48,088 nucleotides of DNA from Candidatus Pseudothioglobus aerophilus (GCA_014384565.1 JACNFO010000056.1:6373-54460); one strand, 5' to 3'. Shown: positions 8,769-17,349, counted from the first letter of the stretch. Program-made: numbers and translations. Notes: generated by a model not told the origin, from the letters alone.

Positions 8769-9160
8769 TACAGGTGCTCCGGCCCAAAGGAATGAGGTAA
8801 TAATTCAGCAAGATTCATATGGTTCTGAACTCCACTTGGAGAGCACAGCATAATTTTTGTATTTTCATCCGAAAATTCTCTTATTCTCTGTCTACATCCA
8901 CCACAAGGTATTCCACCTTCATCATTCTTTGTCATAACATATATTGTTTTAATTTTTTTCTCACCACCCATTACCATTGATGCAATAGCAGATGCCTCAG
9001 CACAGTTTCCAAGCGGGTAGCTAGCATTTTCAACATTACAACCTGAATAAGTATTCCCTTTGTCAGTTATTATTAAAACACCAACAGGATAGTTAGAGTA
9101 AGGGACATAGGCTTTGCTCATGGCACTTTTAGTAGCTGCAATATGACTTTCTTCACTCAT
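8768..9160 (-). CDS. cdd: Cytidine deaminase
   Basis: This 130-residue zinc enzyme of the small tetrameric (Bacillus-type) class has C53-A-E55 in GNCAEASAI, giving a zinc ligand and the catalytic Glu. The other two zinc ligands are C86 and C89 in PCGGC. It should deaminate cytidine and deoxycytidine to uridine and deoxyuridine, making them substrates for DeoA-type phosphorolysis. The gene begins 2 bp after the permease stop and shares a base with the PNP start, so the transporter and first enzymes are translated from one message. It acts in the cytoplasm. Confidence 0.94.
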   Translation of the reverse strand: MSEESHIAATKSAMSKAYVPYSNYPVGVLIITDKGNTYSGCNVENASYPLGNCAEASAIASMVMGGEKKIKTIYVMTKNDEGGIPCGGCRQRIREFSDENTKIMLCSPSGVQNHMNLAELLPHSFGPEHL

Positions 9161-9162
9161 AC

Positions 9163-10137
9163 TTATAACTCCTTAATATAAGGTTGGGCAGATGCCTTAG
9201 GAGGAACTGCTTTGCCAATAAACCCTGCTAATAAAATAATAGTTAAAATATAAGGGGCTGCATCGATCAATTGAACCGGAATTTCACCAATAACAGGAAA
9301 GACAACACCTTGAAGTCTAATAGATAATGCCTGTAAAAAGGCAAATAAGAAGCACGCAGCTAAAACCTTGTATGGGTGCCACTTTCCAAAAATTAGTGCA
9401 GCTAAAGCAATAAAGCCAGCACCAGCAGTCATCTCTTTTGTGAATTGTGCAGTATATGCAGTTGAAATATAAGCGCCACCAATCCCACATAAAATACCAC
9501 CAACTAATAAAGCTCTGTAGCGTAGACCTTCAACTGATAATCCTGCTGTATCAACCGCTTTAGGATTTTCTCCTACCGCTCTAAGGCGTAAACCAAATCG
9601 AGTTCGGTAAACCACCCACCAAACAATTGGAACAATCACAAAGGCTAAATAAACCAGGATATTATGACCACTAATGAGCTCCCTATAAATTACACCAATA
9701 ATAGGAATATGATCAATAATATCGACTCCAGGGAGGGTAATAGAAAGAAATCTTTCGTCATTTTGAAGGGTCGGCGTAATGCCTCCTCTTTTAAACCAGG
9801 CTAACGTTAGAATCATTGTCAGTCCAGACGCCAAGATATTTATTGCAACTCCACTAACAATCTGATTGCCTTTATAGGTAATGGATGCAAAGCCATGAAT
9901 CATTGCTAATACAGAGGATGCAAACATACCGGCAATTAAACCAAGCCAGGGTGAGCCAAAAACGCTTGCTGCACTTGCAGCAATAAAGGCTGACATCAAA
10001 AGCTTTCCTTCCAGACCAATATCTACAACACCTGATCGCTCAGCAAACAAGCCAGCCATAGAAGCAAAAATAAGTGGAACACAGATTCTAACTGAGGCGT
10101 CAAATGTCAATACAGTAGTTAAAAAGAAGTCGCTCAT
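9163..10137 (-). CDS. nupQ: Nucleoside ABC transporter permease (second, NupQ/YufQ-like)
   Basis: This 324-residue hydrophobic protein of the binding-protein-dependent permease 2 family has 8-9 likely membrane segments. It contains FAERSGVVDIGLEGKLL at about 31-47, a hallmark of the shorter permease paired with BMP-type binding proteins, and GENPKAVDTAGLSV later, the likely ATPase-contact region. It should form the membrane channel with the other permease, whose stop overlaps its start by 4 bases. Cargo is inferred as nucleosides because the genes that follow encode nucleoside deaminases and phosphorylases. The gene symbol is by analogy with the Bacillus NupNOPQ guanosine system. Confidence 0.85.
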   Translation of the reverse strand: MSDFFLTTVLTFDASVRICVPLIFASMAGLFAERSGVVDIGLEGKLLMSAFIAASAASVFGSPWLGLIAGMFASSVLAMIHGFASITYKGNQIVSGVAINILASGLTMILTLAWFKRGGITPTLQNDERFLSITLPGVDIIDHIPIIGVIYRELISGHNILVYLAFVIVPIVWWVVYRTRFGLRLRAVGENPKAVDTAGLSVEGLRYRALLVGGILCGIGGAYISTAYTAQFTKEMTAGAGFIALAALIFGKWHPYKVLAACFLFAFLQALSIRLQGVVFPVIGEIPVQLIDAAPYILTIILLAGFIGKAVPPKASAQPYIKEL

Positions 10138-11234
10138 TCTGATGCCTCAACTGGTGCTAAATAGCGAATTAAAACAGGCCTATATAAATACTCCAAGCCA
10201 CCACAAAACAAGATGACTAGGCCTTGCATAACAACAACAATGTCCCTTGATACGTTTTGTAATTCAAAGTCTAATTCTGCACCACCCTGATAAAGTATTC
10301 CAAACAAGAAGGCTGCAATAAGAATACCAACAGGATGATTGCGGCCCATTAAGGCAACCGCGATACCACCAAATCCATAACCATAATTAAAATTTAAGAA
10401 TAGGCGATGCTGAACTCCCATAAGTTCATTGATACCAACTAGGCCGGCTAGGGCCCCCGAAATACACATAGTTACAACAATAATTTTTTTTGGATTAATT
10501 CCACTATAAATTGCAGCTTCATTACTTTTGCCTGCAGCTCGAATTGCAAAGCCCCATCTAGTATGCCATAGGAAAAACCAGACTACAGCTGAGAAAAATA
10601 ACGCAACAAATATCGACATATTAAGGGGTGACCTTGTAACTTCATAACCAAAATTGGCTAATACATCATGCACAAAAGGGATCCATGAGGCTTCAATAAA
10701 GTCCCCGCTTTCTGGTGACATCTCGCCAACCTCACGCAACACATTGACCAAGACGTAAACCATTAATGAGGAGGCTATAAAGTTAAACATTATGGTAGTT
10801 ATAACAATGTGACTTCCACGATAAGCTTGCAAGTAAGCAGGAATGATCGCCCATAATGCTCCAAACAACAAGCCTCCTGAGATAGCCAACGGAATGACAA
10901 TCCATGCGCTAAGTGCAGGATTCATATATAAGGCAACTAACGCAGTGCCAAGGCCCCCAACATATGCCTGACCCTCTCCTCCAATATTAAATAATCCAGC
11001 GTGAAATGCAACAGCCACAGCAAGGCCAGTAAAGACAAAGTTTGTTGCGTAATAAAGAGTGTAACCAAGACCTTCATCGTAACCAAGTGCACCATAGATT
11101 AATATCTTGGTTGCCTCTATTGGATCGACTCCTATAAATAGAAAAACAATGCCGGTAGCTATAAATGCAGTCAAAACATTAAACAAAGGCAGCAATAAGC
11201 CATTTATCCATGATAATCGTCTATCACGTGTCAT
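10134..11234 (-). CDS. nupP: Nucleoside ABC transporter permease (first, NupP/YufP-like)
   Basis: This is the 366-residue longer permease of a BMP-type importer. A first membrane segment (about 10-35) is followed by the typical GLAVAVAFHAGLFNIGGEGQ stretch at about 71-90 and AGKSNEAAIYSGINPKKI near 234-251, the probable coupling helix to the ATPase. It overlaps the ATPase gene by 4 bases and the second permease by 4 bases, so the three membrane-complex parts are translationally coupled. Inner-membrane location; it should work as a heterodimer with the 9163-10137 product. Nucleoside specificity is an inference from the operon. Confidence 0.86.
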   Translation of the reverse strand: MTRDRRLSWINGLLLPLFNVLTAFIATGIVFLFIGVDPIEATKILIYGALGYDEGLGYTLYYATNFVFTGLAVAVAFHAGLFNIGGEGQAYVGGLGTALVALYMNPALSAWIVIPLAISGGLLFGALWAIIPAYLQAYRGSHIVITTIMFNFIASSLMVYVLVNVLREVGEMSPESGDFIEASWIPFVHDVLANFGYEVTRSPLNMSIFVALFFSAVVWFFLWHTRWGFAIRAAGKSNEAAIYSGINPKKIIVVTMCISGALAGLVGINELMGVQHRLFLNFNYGYGFGGIAVALMGRNHPVGILIAAFLFGILYQGGAELDFELQNVSRDIVVVMQGLVILFCGGLEYLYRPVLIRYLAPVEASE

Positions 11235-12787
11235 ACTTCAGCTCCCTTGACTTCTGCCGGAGATTCAAGCGCATTCGCCATCATCATGCCGAGTGTTGCT
11301 TCATCTGCATCTGCGCCATTAACAGTGCCAGTAATTACTCCATCACACATCACAATTATTCTGTCACTAAGAGACATGATTTCCTCTAGCTCAACAGAAA
11401 TTAGGACAATAGCTTTGCCAGCATCTCTCATTTGAATAATGCGTTTTCTAATAAATTCAATAGCACCTATATCAACACCGCGTGTAGGTTGGCCAATAAT
11501 TAAAACTTCTGGGTCGCGTTCAAATTCTCTTGCTAGGATAAGTTTTTGTTGATTGCCCCCTGAAAAGTTTGAGGACATCAAGTTTGGATTGGGTGGACGG
11601 ACATCAAAGGCCTCCATTATGGATGCGCAATTAGCCTTAACTAGTGATTTTTTTAGCCAAATTCCTTGATTTAGATCCTTATCATTTTGGTAACCCATTA
11701 GGGCAGTTTCGCTAGCACTAAAGTCTGCAATCATTCCCATTTTTTGACGGTCCTCAGGGACATGAGCAACACCAAGATTTCGCAATTGCTCAGGATTAAG
11801 TCGACTTTTTGGGGATATGGTTTCACCCATAATTTCAATAGAGCCCTTGGTTAATGGGAGTATTCCAGCTAGTGCCTTGAGAAGTGTTCCCTGACCATTA
11901 CCGGTGACGCCTGCAATTCCAAGAATTTCACCAGAGCGAGCCTCAAAGCTTACTTCTGATACGCGCTTTAATCCTTGTTCATTATTTATTTCGAGATTTT
12001 TTGCAACTAGAAGGGGCTTACCAATTTTTGCTTTAGACTTCTTAATATTTAGAAGTACTTTTCTACCAATCATTAACTCTGCAAGCTCTTCAGGGTTGGT
12101 TTTACTTGTCTCCCTATGGGCTACCATCTTGCCCGCTCTCATGACCGATACATGGTCTGTGATATTCATAATTTCTCGAAGCTTGTGAGTAATTAATATA
12201 ATCGTAACGCCTTCATTCTTAAGAGCTTCAAAAATACGAAATAACTCATCAGACTCTTGTGGCGTTAAGACTCCTGTGGGTTCATCAAGTATTAAAACCT
12301 TAGCGCCCTTGTAAAGACCCTTTAAGATTTCGACGCGTTGCTGCATTCCAACAGAGAGCTCTTCTACTGCAATATCTAGTTCAACTTCCAACCCATATTC
12401 TTTAGCAAGTCTAGTCAGCTCAACTCGAGCATTTGCTAGGCTTTCTGTAATTAATGCGCCACCCTCACTGCCGAGAATGACATTCTCAAGAACGGTAAAA
12501 TTATCAACCAGCATGAAATGTTGATGAACCATTCCAATTCCTGCTTCAATGGATTGTTTTGAGCTAGTAGCTCTAAAGTCTTTATCAAAGACTTTAATTT
12601 GTCCAGAGTCGGCCTGATAAAAGCCGTACAAGATACTCATTAGAGTGGATTTACCCGCTCCATTCTCACCGACAATGCCATGTATTGTTCCAGTTTTAAC
12701 GCTCAGGTTGACCTTGTCATTTGCATGCACAGCACCAAAATGTTTGTCAACATTTATAAGTTCAATAGCAATGTTTGACTTAGTCAT
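11231..12787 (-). CDS. nupO: Nucleoside ABC transporter ATPase with two ABC domains (NupO/YufO-like)
   Basis: This 518-residue tandem ABC protein has a complete first domain: Walker A GENGAGKST, signature LSVGMQQRV and Walker B LILDEPTGVLTP. The second domain has the altered Walker A GVTGNGQGT, signature FSGGNQQK and Walker B LIIGQPTRGVD, where Gln replaces the catalytic Glu. One intact and one degenerate site is normal in sugar/nucleoside importers of the RbsA/YufO class. It powers the permease pair encoded immediately downstream and sits after an attenuator-like hairpin at 12880-12916, so it should be made in lower amount than the binding protein. It is paralogous to the ATPase at 25087-26586. 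Confidence 0.9.
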   Translation of the reverse strand: MTKSNIAIELINVDKHFGAVHANDKVNLSVKTGTIHGIVGENGAGKSTLMSILYGFYQADSGQIKVFDKDFRATSSKQSIEAGIGMVHQHFMLVDNFTVLENVILGSEGGALITESLANARVELTRLAKEYGLEVELDIAVEELSVGMQQRVEILKGLYKGAKVLILDEPTGVLTPQESDELFRIFEALKNEGVTIILITHKLREIMNITDHVSVMRAGKMVAHRETSKTNPEELAELMIGRKVLLNIKKSKAKIGKPLLVAKNLEINNEQGLKRVSEVSFEARSGEILGIAGVTGNGQGTLLKALAGILPLTKGSIEIMGETISPKSRLNPEQLRNLGVAHVPEDRQKMGMIADFSASETALMGYQNDKDLNQGIWLKKSLVKANCASIMEAFDVRPPNPNLMSSNFSGGNQQKLILAREFERDPEVLIIGQPTRGVDIGAIEFIRKRIIQMRDAGKAIVLISVELEEIMSLSDRIIVMCDGVITGTVNGADADEATLGMMMANALESPAEVKGAEV

Positions 12788-12879
12788 AGATAATATTTAT
12801 ATAAAAATATGTAATTATTATAGTTGTATGAATTTGTAACTTTAATATATAGTTTTATAAAAAATACATATTAAAGTTT

Positions 12880-12916
12880 AAAAAAAAACATCCGGCCCTA
12901 GAGCCGGATGTTTTTT
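12880..12916 (-). terminator. Intrinsic terminator/attenuator after the binding-protein gene
   Basis: An 8-bp perfect GC-rich stem (CATCCGGC at 12889-12896 with GCCGGATG at 12903-12910) has a 6-base loop. In the direction of the - strand transcript it is followed by nine U (A9 at 12880-12888), and A/T pairs lengthen the stem. It lies 18 bases beyond the binding-protein stop and about 90 bases before the ATPase start. As no further promoter is obvious, it probably acts as a partial terminator that gives a surplus of binding protein over the membrane complex. T6 on the other side could also make it work on the + strand. Confidence 0.85.
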
Positions 12917-12934
12917 AAGAATAAAAACTGCTTC

Positions 12935-13966
12935 TTATAAAGGGCAGGTATTATCACTCATGTAGTCATGAACCACAATAGAACCATCAATAATTCCAGC
13001 TCTTGCAGTTTCAACTGCGGCAAGCATTTCAGCAGAAACTAGATCTGCATTGTACTCATCCATTGCAGCGCCAACACCATCTTCAGCAACACCGTTCACT
13101 TTAAAACCAGCTTCCCAAGTGCCGTTCATAGCAGCTTCGAAACTCTCGTAAGCGGCTAATCCAACTTTCTTATACATAGACGTAAGCATTGTTCCAGGTT
13201 GAATGTAGTTTTGGTTAGAGTCTACACCAATTGCTAACACACCCATGTCTGCAGCAGTTTGGTAAACACCCATTCCAGTTCCACCAGCAGCAGCATAAAC
13301 TACGTCAGCACCATTTTCAACTTGGCTACGAGTAATTTCACCACCTTTAGTCGGGTTACCCCAAGCAGCTGGAGTTGATCCAGTCATCTGAGCTAATACA
13401 GTCATTGAGCTATCTTGATGAGCAACACCTTGCTTATAACCACACTCAAAGCGACTAATTAATGGAATATCCATGCCACCAACAAAGCCTACAGTGCCGG
13501 TGCTTGATGCCATAGCAGCCATAATACCAACAAGGAAAGATCCTTCTTGCTCTTTAAAGACAACATTTTGAACGTTTGGAGCATCTACAACACCATCAAT
13601 GATAGTGAACTGAGTATCAGGATACTCTGCAGCAGCAGCAGCAACAGCGTTTGCCATAGTAAAACCTACGGCTACAACTGGACTATACCCGCGTTGTGCA
13701 AACTTCTTAAGGCTTTGCTCCATCATCGCTTCATTAGTAGGCTCTAGCTCAGTAACAGCAATACCAGTATCATTAGCAAATCTCATGATGCCATTGAAGA
13801 CCGCCTCGTTAAAAGACTTGTCATTCTTACCAGCAGTATCATAAACTACAGCAGGCTTAATATCAGCTTGAGCAATTGACGCTGATAATGCAATTGTTGT
13901 AGCTATTATTGCTAGACCAGTTTTTTTGATAAATCCACCAAAATGTGAATGTTTCGTGTTTTTCAT
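12935..13966 (-). CDS. nupN: BMP-family nucleoside-binding periplasmic protein
   Basis: This substrate-binding protein of the basic membrane protein (PnrA/BmpA/NupN) family has AVVYDTAGKNDKSFNEAVF soon after the signal peptide, matching the DxGGxxDxSFN pattern, and later GVDSNQNY. I place the start at ATG 13966 (343 residues), not at 14023. From 13966 a normal signal peptide is read (basic start, hydrophobic core, cleavage after SIAQA) and a strong ribosome site precedes it. There is no lipobox Cys, so it should be a soluble periplasmic protein, unlike the lipoproteins of Gram-positive and spirochaete members. First gene of the nucleoside operon. The ligand is inferred from the operon. Confidence 0.9.
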   Translation of the reverse strand: MKNTKHSHFGGFIKKTGLAIIATTIALSASIAQADIKPAVVYDTAGKNDKSFNEAVFNGIMRFANDTGIAVTELEPTNEAMMEQSLKKFAQRGYSPVVAVGFTMANAVAAAAAEYPDTQFTIIDGVVDAPNVQNVVFKEQEGSFLVGIMAAMASSTGTVGFVGGMDIPLISRFECGYKQGVAHQDSSMTVLAQMTGSTPAAWGNPTKGGEITRSQVENGADVVYAAAGGTGMGVYQTAADMGVLAIGVDSNQNYIQPGTMLTSMYKKVGLAAYESFEAAMNGTWEAGFKVNGVAEDGVGAAMDEYNADLVSAEMLAAVETARAGIIDGSIVVHDYMSDNTCPL

Positions 13967-13972
13967 TGTGTA

Positions 13973-13980
13973 CTTCTCCT
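13973..13980 (-). promoter_or_regulatory. Ribosome binding site that decides the nupN start
   Basis: On the - strand this reads AGGAGAAG, ending 6 bases before ATG 13966. No comparable site precedes the in-frame ATG at 14023, and only the shorter form begins with a proper signal peptide. Confidence 0.85.
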
Positions 13981-14110
13981 TAGTTGTTAATCTTAATTTT
14001 TTCAATAGAACAAAAACCATCATTAAAATAAAGATAGTCTAAAAATACCTTTGTTTTTAACTCAAGCTTTATATTAAAAGTATATAGAAATAAAATCTCA
14101 AGTTGCTAGT

Positions 14111-14139
14111 ATTCTATTCTTGATGATGTCCTTTGTCAA
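14111..14139 (-). promoter_or_regulatory. Sigma-70-type promoter of the nucleoside operon
   Basis: Read on the - strand: a perfect -35 box TTGACA (14134-14139), a 17-base spacer, and -10 box TAGAAT (14111-14116, five of six matches). Transcription would start near 14104 and run into nupN. It is the best promoter match I saw in the window. Confidence 0.75.
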
Positions 14140-14289
14140 AAAAATTTCAATGTATTTTCAATCTATTTCTTATAGTTCAAATAATTAACTATATAGTTTA
14201 AGTATTCTTGAATATACAAGTACAAATAATCATTTTTAAATTCAAAGTGAAAAAAAATTGTTTACAATAATTATTAATACATTTATGCA

Positions 14290-14295
14290 TATAAT
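14290..14295 (+). promoter_or_regulatory. Possible -10 box for the purine operon
   Basis: A perfect TATAAT lies 81 bases before the allantoinase ATG. A TTTACA sits at 14261-14266, but 23 bases away, too far for an ordinary -35. The promoter may therefore need an activator, or the true boxes may be elsewhere in this AT-rich stretch. Confidence 0.35.
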
Positions 14296-14376
14296 TAAAT
14301 AATTATTTAAATATCAATTTATGAGTACTTCACTTAAAAATAATGGCTCTAGTTTCATACATAACTAGGAATTATT

Positions 14377-15303
14377 ATGAATAAAAAAATTATTCAAAGT
14401 CTTAACAGCTACCCCCGAAATATGGTGGGCTATGGTAAGGATCCAATCCACCCCAAATGGCCAAATAAAGCCCGTATTGCAGTTCAATTTGTGTTGAATT
14501 ATGAAGAAGGTGCAGAAAATTCAATTTTGCATGGAGACAATGCATCAGAAGCATTCCTTTCAGAGATTGTTGGAGCTAATGCTTATCAAGGCGTTAGGCA
14601 TATGAGTATGGAGTCCATTTATGAGTATGGCTCAAGAGCAGGTGTTTGGAGAATATTAAACCTTTTTAAAGAATTCGATGTCCCAGTAACTATCTTTGCT
14701 GTGGCTCTTGCCATTGCTCGTAATCGAGAACTTGCAGATTATTTGGTAGAACAAAATTATGATATTTGTGCGCATGGATTTAGATGGATAGATTATCAAT
14801 TTGTTGATGAAAAAATAGAGCGAGAGCATATAAAAGACTGTATTTCTGTTTTGACAGAATACTTAGGAAAAAGACCAGAAGGATGGTATACCGGAAGAAA
14901 TAGTCCAAATACAAGAAAGCTGATTGTGGAAGAGGGGGGGTTTCTTTATGATAGTGACACATATGACGACGACTTGCCTTACTGGTCAAATGAATTTGGC
15001 TCTGAAAAAAAGCATTTAATTATTCCCTACACTCTCGATGTAAATGATATGAGGTTTGCTTCACCTCAGGGATTTAATTCTGGAGACCAGTTCTTTAACT
15101 ATTTAAAGGATACTTTTGACGCGCTGTATCTTGAGGGAGAGGTAAGTCCGAAAATGATGTCAGTTGGAATGCATGCGAGAATACTAGGGCGCCCTGGAAG
15201 AATTATGGCTATGAGACGATTTTTAGAATATGTTAAAACTTATGATAACGTTTGGCTTTGCTCGCGCAGAGAAATTGCTAACCATTGGTATAAGAATTTT
15301 TAA
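14377..15303 (+). CDS. puuE: Allantoinase, polysaccharide-deacetylase family (PuuE type)
   Basis: This 308-residue NodB-fold protein should open allantoin to allantoate. It starts YPRNMVGYGKDPIHPKWP, the highly conserved N-terminus of cofactor-independent PuuE allantoinases, followed by AVQFVLNYEEGAE and later CAHGFRWIDYQ. It is thus unrelated to the zinc amidohydrolase allantoinases (AllB). The start is supported by AGGA six bases before the ATG. It is first in the purine operon; the OHCU decarboxylase that makes its substrate is encoded 12 bp downstream. Cytoplasmic. PuuE with PuuD, UraD and UraH is a well-known alphaproteobacterial and gammaproteobacterial set. Confidence 0.92.
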   Translation: MNKKIIQSLNSYPRNMVGYGKDPIHPKWPNKARIAVQFVLNYEEGAENSILHGDNASEAFLSEIVGANAYQGVRHMSMESIYEYGSRAGVWRILNLFKEFDVPVTIFAVALAIARNRELADYLVEQNYDICAHGFRWIDYQFVDEKIEREHIKDCISVLTEYLGKRPEGWYTGRNSPNTRKLIVEEGGFLYDSDTYDDDLPYWSNEFGSEKKHLIIPYTLDVNDMRFASPQGFNSGDQFFNYLKDTFDALYLEGEVSPKMMSVGMHARILGRPGRIMAMRRFLEYVKTYDNVWLCSRREIANHWYKNF

Positions 15304-15315
15304 AAAGGGCAAGAG

Positions 15316-15837
15316 ATGGAATTACCATTCAATTTAGCGCAACAATCTGCAGAAGCGTTTTTAGAAACTTTTGAAAACCTGTATGAGCATACTCCTTGGT
15401 TTGTAGAAAAATCGTTACCTCTAGTTTTAGCCGATGAAAAATATAATAGTTTAGAAAAATTTCATGAATTACTTTCAAATACTATGCTGAATGCAGATTC
15501 TGACTTACAGGATAACTTGATAGCAGCTCACCCAACTTTGGCAGGCAAAAAAGCCCAAAATAATGAACTTACTGATTTCTCAACTACTGAACAAAAATCT
15601 GCTGGATTAAGTGATTGCTCTGACTCTGAAATTGAGCTTTTTGAAGAGCTTAATAGGGAGTACTTTGCTAAATTTGACTTCCCCTTTATTATGGCCGTTA
15701 AAGAAAAAAATAAATCTGCCATCATTTCGCAGTTTAAAGAGCGAAAAGACAATTCAAAAAATCAAGAAAGATTAAATGCTCTAGATGAGATTAATAAAAT
15801 AGCGTGGCTAAGAATTAAGGAGATTTATGGAATCTGA
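15316..15837 (+). CDS. uraD: 2-oxo-4-hydroxy-4-carboxy-5-ureidoimidazoline (OHCU) decarboxylase
   Basis: This 173-residue helical protein of the OHCU decarboxylase family should decarboxylate OHCU stereospecifically to (S)-allantoin. The family signature AAHPTLAGK carries the catalytic His (H72). The second block, NREYFAKFDFPFIMAVK, matches the usual N..Y..KFGFPFI motif. Length agrees with UraD/PucL-N (about 165-175). It lies between allantoinase and allantoicase, and its last 11 bases overlap the allantoicase start, a strong sign of translational coupling. Confidence 0.92.
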   Translation: MELPFNLAQQSAEAFLETFENLYEHTPWFVEKSLPLVLADEKYNSLEKFHELLSNTMLNADSDLQDNLIAAHPTLAGKKAQNNELTDFSTTEQKSAGLSDCSDSEIELFEELNREYFAKFDFPFIMAVKEKNKSAIISQFKERKDNSKNQERLNALDEINKIAWLRIKEIYGI

Positions 15838-16825
15838 TAACCAGATTGATGTTGCTAGTGCAAGTTTTGGTACTAAAGTTGTTTATTGTAGTGATGAATT
15901 TTTTGCAGACTCAGGCCGTATGCTCCAATCAAGTGAGCCTGTTTGGATTGAAGACAAATACGATATAAATGGTAAGTGGATGGATGGCTGGGAGAGCCGA
16001 AGGCGGCGAGATGGGAAAAATGACTTTTGTTTTATTAGGTTAGGCGCTGAATCTATTATTAATAACTTTAATATTGATACAACTCACTTTACTGGGAATT
16101 TTGCACCTGCAATTTCTGTTCAAGGCTGCTCTGTGCCAGGAGGAACTACTGATGACTTAGTTGTTGATGGCACCGCAGTTTCAGAATGGTTTGATCTTGT
16201 TACTAAAGAATCCCTAGAGGGTGACTCAAAAAATTTATTTAATAGCGCTTCATCAAAGCCAATTACGCATTTAAAAATTACATTATTCCCAGATGGTGGA
16301 ATTGCTCGTTTCAGGGCTTATGGTGAGATATGGGTTGATGAGAAGAAGTATGAAATTAATGGTACGAACGTAATATCAAAAGAAAGTGGTGCGAAAGCGA
16401 TCTTTGCAAATGATGAGCACTTTGGAAGTTTAAGTAATGTTTTAGAAAAGCATGAGCCTTTAAGTATGGCTGATGGATGGGAAACAAGGCGGCGAAGAAA
16501 GCCTGGGAACGACTGGGGAATTATTGCGCTCTCTAAGCCTGCAACTGCTGAGGAAGTAGTAGTTGATACGAAATTTTTTAAAGGTAATTTTCCAGATACT
16601 TTCTCAATATCAACTTCCAATTCACCCGGTGAAGATGATAAAACTTTGAAAGAAAATAGTAAAACTTGGAATAAACTTATTGAAGGAAAAAAATTAAAGA
16701 TAAACCAAATGCATGTTTTTAAAGGTTCGGACATACTTCATAATGATGTGTTTACTCATGTCCGTGTTGATATATATCCAGATGGCGGCATAGCCAGGTT
16801 GAAACTTATTGGAAAATTTACCTAG
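15827..16825 (+). CDS. alc: Allantoicase
   Basis: This 332-residue enzyme hydrolyses allantoate to ureidoglycolate and urea. The internal duplication of the family is plain. Repeat 1 holds DGWESRRRR (53-61) and FPDGGIARFRAYG (154-166); repeat 2 holds DGWETRRRR (216-224) and YPDGGIARLKLIG (317-329). It overlaps uraD by 11 bases and is followed after 2 bases by ureidoglycolate lyase, the next step. Use of allantoicase and not allantoate amidohydrolase (AllC) means that nitrogen leaves as two urea molecules, not ammonia. No urease is in the window. Confidence 0.94.
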   Translation: MESDNQIDVASASFGTKVVYCSDEFFADSGRMLQSSEPVWIEDKYDINGKWMDGWESRRRRDGKNDFCFIRLGAESIINNFNIDTTHFTGNFAPAISVQGCSVPGGTTDDLVVDGTAVSEWFDLVTKESLEGDSKNLFNSASSKPITHLKITLFPDGGIARFRAYGEIWVDEKKYEINGTNVISKESGAKAIFANDEHFGSLSNVLEKHEPLSMADGWETRRRRKPGNDWGIIALSKPATAEEVVVDTKFFKGNFPDTFSISTSNSPGEDDKTLKENSKTWNKLIEGKKLKINQMHVFKGSDILHNDVFTHVRVDIYPDGGIARLKLIGKFT

Positions 16826-16827
16826 AT

Positions 16828-17349
16828 ATGAATACTTTAAAACTAACTCCTGAGGTTCTAACTGCAGATAATTTCCAACTATTTGGCGAAGTGCTTAGTA
16901 CTGAAAATAAAGAATCTATTACAATTAATGATGGTTTTGCATCCAAGTTTCCTGATATTGTAAAATTAGATACTAAGGAGGCAGAGGGAGAAACCAGTGT
17001 CCATATTTTTGTTGCTAAGAAGAGGCGGTTTCCTCTTCAAATTACTATGCTCGAGAATCATCCTTTTTTTAGTCAGACATTTATCCCAAAAAATAACACG
17101 CCATTTATAGTTGTTGTCGCGCCTCCATCACAAGAGCCTGTCATTGAAAATATTAAGGCTTTTATTACGGATGGTGATCAAGGCATAAGTTATTCAAGAG
17201 GAGTTTGGCACTTTCCTTTAATTAGTTTAAAAGATAACGCTCAATTCGTGGTGATAGACAGGAAACACAATGTTGACAAAGACAGTATAAAGCAGTGCAC
17301 TGTTAGTAAAATTGAAGATGTTAGTATTTATGTGGAGCTTAGCTTATGA
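16828..17349 (+). CDS. allA: Ureidoglycolate lyase
   Basis: This 173-residue cupin-type protein of the AllA family should split (S)-ureidoglycolate to glyoxylate and urea. Recognisable segments are LTPEVLTADNFQLFGEVL at the N-terminus, PFIVVVAPPSQEP in the middle and SYSRGVWHFPLISL near 125-138, the conserved GxWHxPL block of the family. Position right after allantoicase supports the call. It overlaps the puuD start by 4 bases. Further glyoxylate metabolism (glyoxylate carboligase or malate synthase) is not encoded here. Confidence 0.9.
   Translation: MNTLKLTPEVLTADNFQLFGEVLSTENKESITINDGFASKFPDIVKLDTKEAEGETSVHIFVAKKRRFPLQITMLENHPFFSQTFIPKNNTPFIVVVAPPSQEPVIENIKAFITDGDQGISYSRGVWHFPLISLKDNAQFVVIDRKHNVDKDSIKQCTVSKIEDVSIYVELSL

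Larger units (their letters stand above)
13967..14376. other. Divergent control region between nucleoside and purine operons
   Basis: This 410-bp, very AT-rich region separates nupN (-) from allantoinase (+). It holds a strong - strand promoter at 14111-14139, which predicts a leader of about 135-140 nt before nupN. It also holds an imperfect palindrome at 14207-14220 and a perfect TATAAT at 14290-14295 on +. I found no convincing ORF or RNA gene in it. No transcription regulator gene lies in the neighbouring operons, so whatever acts here is encoded elsewhere. Confidence 0.7.

Noticed and set aside
13967-14023. Longer N-terminus for the nucleoside-binding protein, starting at ATG 14023
   Set aside because: The extra 19 residues are charged and would hide the signal peptide. 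A strong ribosome site stands before ATG 13966 and none before 14023.
16318-16734. A 138-codon open frame on the - strand
   Set aside because: It lies opposite the second allantoicase repeat, which has all its family motifs.
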